This document shows positions 12,601 through 24,600 of a stretch of DNA of 64,000 bases, one piece after another (the first letter of the stretch is position 1; the number at the start of each line of letters is the position of its first letter). This stretch comes from Epiperipatus broadwayi (lineage: Eukaryota > Onychophora > Udeonychophora > Euonychophora > Peripatidae). Position numbers and translations under genes: made by a program. The stretch is from NCBI GenBank assembly GCA_028023455.1, contig JAQFVV010012424.1:726001-790000 (forward strand). The letters are read 5' to 3'. A model generated the notes under the pieces. That model searched no databases, was not told where the DNA came from, and saw only the letters and a program-made list of their open reading frames with translations.

Positions 12601-15600
12601 TGCATTAAAATCACTTAGTTTATTTATTTTTGGCAACTAATAATTATTACATTTTCAGCTACCAATTCTTTTTGTTTGTTTATTATTTCAATATAAGCTG
12701 GTTTCAGAAATAATAATTTAAATAAAATTTAAATTGGCAAAATTATTTTTAACTTTTAACCTGTTCAATATTGACTGGTTAGTAATATCATATTTCAAAA
12801 CAATTAATGAAAAGCCCAAGATTTATCCTTATTTAGCGGGGTAGGTAAGATTTAATGGTCTTTAATATACTGTTTACATTTACTATCTCTGGTTCATTTC
12901 ATTCTATAAACATACCTAAATATTTTATTCTATTACTATTATTTCTCCATTATAAATATTATATTGAATTCGTTATTAATTGATTATAATGACACCATAT
13001 GTATATCTTTATTATTTTATAATTCCTTTATTGAACAATCTACAATCCATCTCCTTTAAGCCCTATTTATATTTAAATAGTCTTTTTAATTGATAATGAT
13101 ACTTCTTCTGTACTATTACTCCATTTTTCTGATATTTTATTTTTATTTATTACTATTTTAATATTATCTTTTTTCAGTAAACTACATCTTTTCTGAACTT
13201 TTATTTATTTTATATATATTATTTATTATTTTTTCTAATTTCTTATAACTGTGTTTTCCACAACTATAGTTTTTAATATATAGGGTATATGAGTACAGAC
13301 TTTCACATGACCCACCATATCACTGATACACTTGAACACATATATGTCAAAAAGATAAATAATCACCAATATATGTATTTCATGCTAAATCAGCAATCAT
13401 CAGTTGGTCCAGATTATCATCTTTACACATATATGCTATAAGTGCTCTGGTATATATTAAGATAGCCAATCTTCATACTTTAATGGACAGGCTTCAATCC
13501 ACTCCACACTCCAACTCTTCAACTATTATATGATGGGATGCTCAAAGGCCACCCTGAGGCTGAGATTCTTGTCACACCCATGTTGACCTAAAGTCAATCT
13601 GACTCCTCATGTACAGGACATAATCCATTTAATATAGTAGAGATGTCTGCCCATCCCTTGTATATGTATTAAATGCATTATGTCCTGTACATGAGGAGTC
13701 AGATTGACTTTAGGTCAATATGGGTGTGACAAGAATCTCAGCCTCAGGGTGGCCTTTCAGCATTCCATCATCAGATTTTCAATTGAATGGATGGTTGAAG
13801 AGTTGCAGTGGATTGAAGCCTGTCTATTAAAGTATGAAGATTGGCTATCTTAATATATACCTGAGCACTTATAGAATATATATGCAGTGTTAATAATCTG
13901 GACCAACTGATGATTTCTGGTTTAACATGAAATACGTATATTGGTGATTATTTATCTTTTCGACATATATGTGTTCAAGTGTATCAGTGATATGAGATGG
14001 AGTGGTTGGTCGTGTGAAGGTCTGTGCTCATATACCCTATGTATTACATACATTGACACAGGTATATAATAAGCCTGTATTTCAGTTATAACTATAGTTT
14101 TTATAATTTCATTGTATATCACCTTTGACAATTTTTTAAATATATAAAAGAAATAATAATTAACCAATAAAATATAACAATGATTTTTGAACTCAGACTT
14201 TCACACGATCCTCAATTATCCACGCTATCTCATACTGAGTTCAAACTCCCTATATATTACATATTGGAGTGCAGGTATGAATAAGCCCTTTACTGTAAAA
14301 AAATTTATATATTAAAATAATGATTTTTGTAATTAAATGTAGTTTCGGGATGAACTTCAAAATATATTGTTTTTATCTGTTATGTACAAATTGACTGTCT
14401 ATAGTAAAACAAACTTGTTTTAAAAATAAATTAAAAATTAATCCAATTTCAGAATTTAGAAGAGAGTTCTTTATATTTTGCTTCATAATAAATGGAAAAA
14501 AAATTAAAGGATTATTAAATAGCAATCCAGAAAATAATATTTAATTTTTAAAAAAAACAACAACAACAAATTAAAAGTTCTTTTTCTATTTTTTAATTTA
14601 TGTAAATGTATTATTCCACTTCTTAAAGTTACTTTTTAAATCACTAACATCACATGATCATCATTTCTTATGCTTGCTCATAACTGTTATTAAAACAGGC
14701 AAAACTCTCCATCCAGTAGTGTCACTCAGTCTCATCCATTGATTATTCTGGCTTGCACTGAGTGGCACTACTGTATGGAGAGTTTTGCCTGTTTTAATAA
14801 AGTTACTTTTTATTATTTTTTTTAAAATATTGACAAGTAATATGATTTTCCACTGCAGTCAAAAATGAACTGTCAATTTTAAAACTCCTCAATAATAAAT
14901 ATAAAATATTATTGGAAAAACAAACTTAAAACTCATTAAGAAATATATAATTGTATTTGAAAAATGTTTTTCTATCAAAATAAAAAATGTTTGATCAAGA
15001 TATGAGTTTTGAAAATTTCTAGTATGTACGAAATAATTTTCTGATTTTTAAGAAACAAATTGAGATCCTATTATTGCATATAAATAAGAACAAACTAATT
15101 TGATTACAATTGTCAACAAAAAAAAAAGATCTTGGAAGGTGTTCCTTTGCTTCTTCTTTTAGTTATGGATGAAAAAAATTAAGACTGAATAAAAGTTTTT
15201 TCATTGTGAATGTTTACATTATATAATCATTTATGTGTAAATTTTCAACACAACAGATATGTTTACAGAATTTTTCTATAAATTATTATATAACAATTCC
15301 AGCAAAACTGAAAATAAACTACGACTTATCAAATGCGATTCTGACAACACAAGTCTATTCATACAGTAATGTGATGCACTGTGACTTCTCCTTAAACGGA
15401 GTCAGGAATCTCTCAGCAACTATGCCCAGAGAAACCTGTTAGCCACTTTACCTTCCCTTTCCATTCCCCACCTTATGTTTTCTCATAATCTATTCCATCC
15501 CATTTCCACAACATAATCTTTGTCAACTCTATGGCCTTTATATCTAAATCCCCCTTATTTTTTCCCAAACCCAGCATTTATTCTGTGCAACTCTCCATAC

Positions 15601-18600
15601 CGTAGTGCCACCTAGTGTAAGACTTAGTAATCAATGGATGCAAGAAGATTTGTGAATAAAATCCCTAACTAGTACCTATTCATCCAATATCTCCAGATTA
15701 ATTTCTAGCTTATGGCTCTTATTAGTGAGAAGCCTTGGATCTGTGAGCACTGCAAATGCAACCCTCCAATAGCCACCTTTTACTTATTTACTTAACTATA
15801 AAACTATGATCCCAAGATATAAACACAATAATGTTTTCAATACAAGTTCATTTTCTTGTATAGTCATATAGATATGAGACCAGTTCAGTATCTATACATT
15901 TTGGTGTCTGATTTTTTAAAAACCACAGTCATTATTATCCTATGGACAGGATTAGTATAAAACCAATAAAACATGCACAAATCATTTTGCATCCATTGAT
16001 TACTAAGGCTTGAATGGCACTACCGTATGGAGAGTTTATTACTGATAAAGAATTTGTGGAAAAATAAATATAAACAAAGTGATTATAGAGAAAGTAGGTT
16101 ATTGGTTTTTATGCTGGGTTTGGGAAAAGATAGGGGGAATTTAGATATAAAGACTATGGAGTTGACAAAGATTATGCTGTGGAAATGGGATGAAGCAGGA
16201 TAGAAAAGAATATGGGAAAATTTAGGGTGGGGAATGGAAAGGGAGGGTAAAATGGCTAACAGGTTTTCTCTACACGTAATGGATGAGAGATTTCTGACTT
16301 CGTATAAAGAGAAGTCACAGTGCATCATATCAACATCATATTGTATTAACAACTTGTGTAAGGATAGAAAATGGTGATCATGTGATGTTTTGGTGGTTTA
16401 TAAATCTATTCACAGAACCAAGTATATACACTGCTATGATAATTCACAAGTCAAATTCCCACAATTCATTTAAATGAACTTGTAAACAATGCCTTCTTAT
16501 ATCAAAGGCAATTAAGTTGTCAGACTTTATATGATAAATAGATTGATATCGGACATTATTTGCAAGTTGGTTTAAATGATTTTTTGGAGTCTGGGTTGTG
16601 TATTATCATAGTAATATTTTCAAACTTGATTGTTCCATGAATAGATTTAAATTGATATATAAGAATAAAAAAATCAATCCATACATCATGTGACTTAATT
16701 TAATAAGCATGTATTATAAATGTAATATAATGAGTATGCTAATAGCTCTAAACAAACTTTTCCAATAAATGCTACAAGAGAAAGCATTTAAAAATATCTA
16801 TTTAAAACTATCCCCAAACTGGGGACAATTCTAGATAGAGATTTTTAAATGCATTCGCTTGCAGCATTTATTGGAAAAGCTTGTTTAGAGCTATTTGCAT
16901 GCTCATATATATGCATACACACATATATATATATGTATGGATGGATGTATAGCATGAGCATAAGTATATATAGTAATTTGTTCATTTATAGGATAAATAG
17001 TTTTAATAAATGCTTATATTATACCATATGTGTAAATATAAGTTATTTATTCAATGTGTTCATGATAAATTTGATAAGCAGAAAATAATATTATTTTGAC
17101 TGCTAAAAAAAAAAAAAAAAATCAGTTACCAACCAGCAGGTAAAATCAACTTCATCACCTCCCAAATGAGTGTACTGGTCTGGAAATACTGTCAAAACTT
17201 CTCTAAAAAATTTTTGTAGAAATTTAAAAACTTCTTGATTACTTGGATCAAATGGTCCAAAAGTACCATCTGGTTGTCCTTTTTTGTAACACGTTGTCAA
17301 AAGTTCAGGATAAGCTGAACCCCATGACTTTGTATGACCTAGTTAAATAATTAGTAATAACAACCAATCACTTAAAATTCCTTAGCTTACACAATATACA
17401 ATAGAACAAGAGATCTCTACTGTAATACCATCTATAGTATACTTGAATAAATTCACTTCTATCACATAAATCACTAATTACTCAGACTTGCTATAGATGG
17501 TGCTACAATCAAGAGCTGCTCTTGTTTTAAATAATTTGCTGTAATAATAAATAAATATTTATTTTAAGAGGTAAAAAAAATATTGTGTTTATATATTAAA
17601 CTTATAGAATAATCTTATTTTAGTAAAAGACAAAGTATAAATGGAAGCTGGTGCAGGTGATAATTAAGATTTTAGAAAATTTTCTTATCAATAACATGAT
17701 TTGACAAAAAAAAATGCAAGATTTCCATCATTTAAGTAATTATTTCCATTTAAGACAACCAGGTGAGCACCGTGACTCACATACAATCAATTGCTAGTGA
17801 AAAGTACTTTGAAAATAAATATAAAAGAAAGTTCATAAGATATAATATGGGTAAAGTAAATAAAGGTATACAACACGTTTTTCACTAATAGTGAAAACTA
17901 TAACATATTTCAATTCTCTTCTACTTTACAGTCAGTGCATTAATGTCAACTACCCGTAAAATATCCAAATTTTCATTTCTGGTTAAAACAGTTACAGAGA
18001 TCGATATTACATGGTTGGCTGTCACCGTTGTAGATTTGTTCAGTTACCCAAAAAACTTCACAAACTACATTCCCTTGAACTGCAAATAATAATCATAAAT
18101 CACTGCAAGCCAATGCATCAAAGTTTCTTTAGAGATATTCATGAAGTGTTCATCATTGCAATATTTGGTTAATTTTCATGTTATTTATGTATGTTATATA
18201 AATTTAGCAGTTTGGTGAAGGGGAGAAACAACTGATGACGAACACTATAACTGTTCATTGTGAAAAGAGTTCTTGCTCTTCATTCATAACCAATTCTTTC
18301 TGTAGTTCATTAATCTATGAAGGATTTACAGCATTAGGTAAAATACAATGATTTCGTTAAACCAGACCTACAACCATTACTGTTCCAGGTTAGAAAGACT
18401 TCCAATTAAACTAAAAGTACTGCAATCTTGTGCAGAAAAAAATTACTTTGATAAAAATGTTCATTTATAAAAAAATTTGGGTTTATATTGATTATTTATA
18501 AGAAATAGTAATATTGTCATTGGTTCTTCTTTTCAGTTTCTTAATGATGCATTCTTGTTTTTGTCTAATGCTTAAGTGGATGACTATTCTTAATAATTAT

Positions 18601-21600
18601 AATTTGGATTAAATTTAGATGATGCATTTGATTATTGATAATCATTTTTTCTTCTGAATAAAATCAATTTTCATAGTTATTAAGTAATTTGAATTCATTT
18701 TGTGAAATGATTTTATTTTCTTAATCAGAAATCTATATTTTTTCCAGATCTCACAAAATTTTTGTCATCCTAAACCAGTTAAGACAGTCTCATATTGTTT
18801 CAATTTAAGGAAACAAAACAACAGAACAATATGCTGATGCATCATTGTTCACCGAATTTCAGAAACTCTCCTACTTCGATCTGCATTCAGGATGATTCCC
18901 ATCATTAACAAAGACAGATGATATTTCTCTCTTCCCAATTATCCCACCTGATTTGACCTTGAGTAGTCGATAAATGTTAAATGATATTGCTTAATGAATT
19001 CCTATCCAGTGATGTGATGTGGTGTGATGTACTGTAGCTACTCCTTAAACGAAATCAAGAAGCTCTCAGCAATTATACCAAGAAAAACTTGTTAGCTACT
19101 CAATTTTATATTCCCCAATCTAATTTTTCCCATATTCTGCTCCATCCCATGTCCAGTTATGCCATCTAGTGCAGGATTAAGTAATCAATAGATGATAAAG
19201 CTTAATAAATCCCAATCCAGTGCTATCCTATCCATATTCCAATAATGCTACCTAATGTATTGTAATGGAACATATGAGTTTTATATGTGCTCAGATTCTC
19301 AATGATCTATATTTTGAAATTGCAACTGATCATTATGTTGATTTTACCAGGTATGATATTATGACCATTTGAGTTCATACTCAACACGTTGGATGCCAGA
19401 TGTAACAATCTCATGAAAAAGAGAGGTGGTTTGCATCAGTCTACAGTCAGACTTTGGGTCTTCAGGTAGGATGCTGGAGATGGTACAATAAAGTACATAA
19501 CCAATGATTGCATCCTCCTCCAATTGGCTAGCTCTAAACCTATTTACTGAATTTAGATATAATTTAGGTTAGTTTGTCTATTTTTCACCTTTTTCTGGTT
19601 CCGTTATGCTGCAGTATTCGAACTCAGGAAGAATTCGCTTTTGATTCTCTTAACAGGGATGCACTAATGACAGCTGACAACTACCACAACCCTATATAGG
19701 TTACAATTAGTATGATGTATCTAGTAATCATCCAATCAATTTTCCATTCTATTATATAGGTATGACACATGTGTGTGGGTGTGTGTTTGAGGCTGTAGAT
19801 TAATGAGTGAATACAAAGTTGATTTAATAAACTAGAGAGACCCAATTGAGATTAACAAATTCATTATTTATTAGAGAACAAAAAACAAAATAAGCTCAAA
19901 ACTGTTTTAACAATATATATAAAAAATATAATTATGGGTGTCAATAATGGACTTCTGTCACATCAGTAATTTAACAAGTTGGCATACCCATAATTCCCTT
20001 GATAAAAATTCATGCTAATGACACCAATTATTTACAAAGTTCAAACAAAAATAAGATTGATTTAGCATAAATGTGAATCTAAGTAGAATCCAAGTTAAAT
20101 TTTTACATTGGTATGTCTACTTTTGCATCATAGTCCAAATCCAGTGGTCTGTGCTTGATTCCTTGGGACTGCCCCCCCCCCCCCAATCTATGTATAATTC
20201 CTAATGTGATAGTAAAGATCATTTACACAGAACAAATATAACGACTGTTAATTAACATGTAACAAGCAACATAAACTCTGTCCTATTATAGCATGTGTAT
20301 TTAATGTGGTATCATAATAAAATCTTATCTTAATATCATGTGGTAAATGGTCAAATGTCACATCATCGCTATGGGTGGAGAAAGGTTAATGTAAACTTTA
20401 TTTACATAAGAAAATTTCAACTAAAATTAACCATCCCCATCTACTTTTGACTTCTATTTAAAAATGAACTCTCCCAAAAACTATATCACAAATGTTTTAC
20501 GTTTCCAAGTATGAAAAAAAAAAATGTTAAAAAAAAATATTTACAAAAGTAGTCGTGAAATTAGAACACACAAAAATTCGGAAATCGATTTAATTAAAAT
20601 TGATGAGCTGGCAAAAGTCCTTCATATATATATATAGTTCATGCATTACACGGTTCTCCTTAACCAAAGTGTGGGTCGCTCATTGCCATCTGTCCATTGC
20701 GCACTTGGATCAATTATGCATTGGCCCTTACCCAGTCTTTCCACAGGTAAGCACTTCATGTTGAACAAAAGATGTTTCTTCTGCATTTCAAGAGTAGGTA
20801 AAGGAAATTATTATGCTTCCATGGCAGGGAAAACAACGATTCACCTATGACATTGGCAGTTTAGCCAAAAAACATTGCATGGTAATTAATTATATATAAT
20901 CTTTTTAAATCAGTTAGTTTGCATTTTATAGATTTTACATACAATAAAATATTATTTCATAGTTTTACTTCGAATACTCATGATCTTTCTTATTCTTCAG
21001 TTCGTGTTTGAATAGAATTATTACAATTATTTTGTTTAATATCAGTTCAAAACAATTCCCCCATTTTATTCAATCACATTAAATTCTCTATTCTCCTTTG
21101 CTTCAAATATTTCTTTGACTTGTTGCGGTCTTATATTAAAATTATATATCTGAAACAGCACGTCCATTTTCTATAGCATTCAAAAAGTTTTTCTGAAGAT
21201 GGTGGCTTTCTGTAGTGTGTAGGTAATTTGCAAAGACGATGTATAAAAATTGATTTCACTTTTATATCCAGCTTGGTTTCCATTGACTAATGTATTAAAA
21301 CTTTCATTTCCTTTTTTATTGCCATAGCTGCTCATTGTTGTGCATGTTATATCTAGATAATCAATTTAAAAGTCACATAATAAAAATATCATTTCATTCT
21401 CATAAACTTGTTTACATAGTGATTGCTTTGACCTTAGTTCATTACCATAGTTAATAAATGTCAGTCCACATCATTCTACTGTTCAAACTAGTGACTTACA
21501 AGACAATAACGACAAATTCATTATTGGTTATATATATATTTGTACTATTTTTTTTTGAAGTGTTTAATTTTGTAGGTCTTCATTAATTGGGATTTTCCTC

Positions 21601-24600
21601 ATTATTTATATATATATAAATGCGAAACAACAAAAAAAAGTTTCTCGCAAATTAATCTTTTTATTATTTGTTGAAGCAAAAAATATATACACATCATATA
21701 ACCACATATAGTATTGTTTTGAGACATTATTTAAGTTAAGCATAAGTTTGGAATGGGCACAAATGGTGATATGAGTAGCCATGAGTTGGTTTGGTCAAGC
21801 TTGTAAGCTGCTCTCACAGTATGCTCGAGTGAAATGATATCAATCTCATTTTCCTTTACATAAAAATGCAAGTTTATTTAATGACTCTTCAAAAATCTTC
21901 TAATTGATCCTATATTAGTTATTATGTAATTTTATAATTTGCTGTCTTTAGCCAAGAATTTATCAAGGTGTAGTCTGATTTCCATGCACAGATTATAGCT
22001 CTTCTATATGTTAGTGTAAGCTACTTATAGAGTAGGCCACGAGAAATTTTCATAAATGGTGATTATCTGTCATTGATCTATAGAAATGTCATGAGGTTTT
22101 AACCATTGCAATTACTAGTCACTGCTCCAAAGAAATGTAGACAAAAACTATGAATCACATACACTTGGTTAATGACTACCAAATCTATGGCTAAGCGGTA
22201 GAATTGAAGGAGTTAGTAACCCTCTAGTAAATCTATTCCCTGGATAGAATTCCAGCATATTACTTTATATTTTGTTAATAATTGTCAAAAAAAAAAAATC
22301 CATATGCTAAATAAATAATATGATTTCAACTTGCTCTAGATTCCTGGAATATACCATACACATTCTAATCTTTAGAATATAATGGACATGATATCTATGA
22401 AATAAATATTTTTTTAAAAATGTGGTTTATTTTCACGAGTTATTATCATTGACATTGTCCAACATCTCTGGGCAGTGAGAAGTCAGACATTATGATAATA
22501 ACTTAATCACCTTAATAAGTTTTTTAAAAAAATACTCACAAGTAAAAAAAACAAACAACATTATTTAAAATAACAGAGAAATTTAAATTCCAAATATCAT
22601 CAAATAATTGTTCCCAATGAAACTCATGACAATAAACTCTATTAATCATCACTGTATTGAATGCCAAAACCCAATATTATGGTATACAACCATAAATTGG
22701 ACTGGTTGCTTGAGTCAGACTTTTATATATTTATTCACAGAGGGCACTGCTGAAATTTCTTAACATTTGGAGAGTGGTATGATATTTAATAATAGATTTC
22801 TATATCTTTTAAAAAATTATAATCTCCTTAAAAATAATTGATGATTTTGGCAAATTATAAAAGATCAGAAAAATGTATTCAGTTTTTTTGAAAGATTAAA
22901 TCTTTCAGACATATCATCACTGAAAAGGGCATGTAACCAGACCCAATAAAATAAAAACAACCAGAATATCCTAAGACCAACCATCACAAAGAAAATAGTG
23001 ACCCTTTATGATGACCATCATCTTTGAAGTTCTAATTACCCAAGATAGTTAACAAGTTTTAATTATGCTAGTGATTAGATAAATTTGAGACAATTGTTCA
23101 TTCTTCACCTTTTATAAGAATGCAGACTTGGTCACACAAAGACAACAAATTTACAATTCTTATTGGTTTTTGCATACTATTTTTGGATGATGTACTAAGA
23201 AATATTCAACATATATTTATGAAATATTTATTGATGTCTATACAGATTACCCATCTTTCCTTAATATAATACTGGAAAATCTATTTCCGATTATGATAGA
23301 GAATTCAATTTCTGTCACTAATATGGCAATCATCTCTAAATATTTTTTCCATTGATCTACTCTTTAAATACCCAATTATTCCTTTCTTTTAAATTCATGA
23401 ATCATTTTTCTTTTCTTCCAATATTTCCTTTATTATTCCTTTGTCTTTAAATGCATGCTTAATCCCCCTTTCATTTTTAATGTCCTTAATAAGTAATCTT
23501 TTATTTAGTCTAGTCAATCACTTCCAACATTATTTTCCAAATGGTAACCTATAATGTAAACAACCCTCGTAATATTACTATTATCTGTCAACTAAGTTTA
23601 CTTATTAAATCTATGTATTTAGTGTAAAATCATATAAATGTTTTTTTCTTTATTTTATTATTACTAAATAACCTTTTTTGTTCGTGTGTTTTTACATCAA
23701 TCAATAAATTAATATTTTTTTAAATTATTAAGTTTTGGGATTTATGTTTATATATATATAAAGTTATAGTGCTCAATATCAATAACAATCATCAATCTCA
23801 ATCTGTTGTCAAGGCAACCTACTTTTAACAATAAAGGTGGATTTTCATCTTTATTGTTAAAAAGTTGCCTTGATAACAGATTGAAATTGGTCTGGTTTAA
23901 GTTATGAGTGCTTTCAATGAATTTACATTTATAGATTTATCTAGCTTTAAGCACTATTAGCTTTATTGTTTAAGTAAAAATTTAAAGCTCATCTCGGATA
24001 TGTTTATATGTATACTGTTGTGTTTGTTACATTTCTCTGAGATACTGCTTACTAAAATTTTTTGATGCTAAGTAATTATTGTTGAAGTACAATTTGAAAA
24101 TTATAATTGATGATTTGTTCATCTGCTTTCAGAACAGTTATATTTACCTGTTTAATGAGGTTTACTTAAACTTCTTTGTATCAATAATTTCATTCTCTGT
24201 GGTCAAGTTGCAATCTTTAGTATATATATAAACATATCAGACCATAAATAAAGATGGATTTCCACCTTTTATTGTTAAAAGATTGCCTTGACAACAGATT
24301 GAGATTGTTGATTGTTATTGATATTGGTCTGGTTTAAATGTCGACTGTTTTCAATAAATTTACATTTATAGTCTTATATAATCAATCCACTTTTAATACA
24401 TTTAATTTCTTTATTATTAACCTATGTTAAATGTGTTAAAAGTGGATTGATTAATAAGACAATATTAAACCACTAAACATCACATGATCACTATTTCTTA
24501 TGCTAGCACATTACTGTTATTAAAACAGACAAAACTCTCCATACAGTAGTGCCACTCAGTGCCAACCAGAGTAATCAATGGATGTCAGAAGGCTTGTGCA

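Larger units (their letters stand above)
13280..14043. repeat. Large foldback F4: about 345-bp arms with hammerhead-like motifs
   Basis: Left arm 13280-13625 and right arm 13675-14043 are inverted copies, very similar throughout (for example TGTCCTGTACATGAGGAGTC at the inner end, and ATAGGGTATATGAG / CTCATATACCCTAT at the outer end), with a spacer of about 50 bp. This is the longest palindrome in the window. Each arm carries a hammerhead-like motif pointing outward. A fragment of the same outer end recurs at 14189-14262. Confidence 0.92.

Noticed and set aside
17940-18180. Minus-strand transposase-like reading
   Set aside because: Frame shifts within 100 bp and no motif could be tied to a known family.
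18232-18268. CTGATGA followed by GAAA, hammerhead-like
   Set aside because: No helix I complementarity and the intervening sequence does not form a helix II next to the core.
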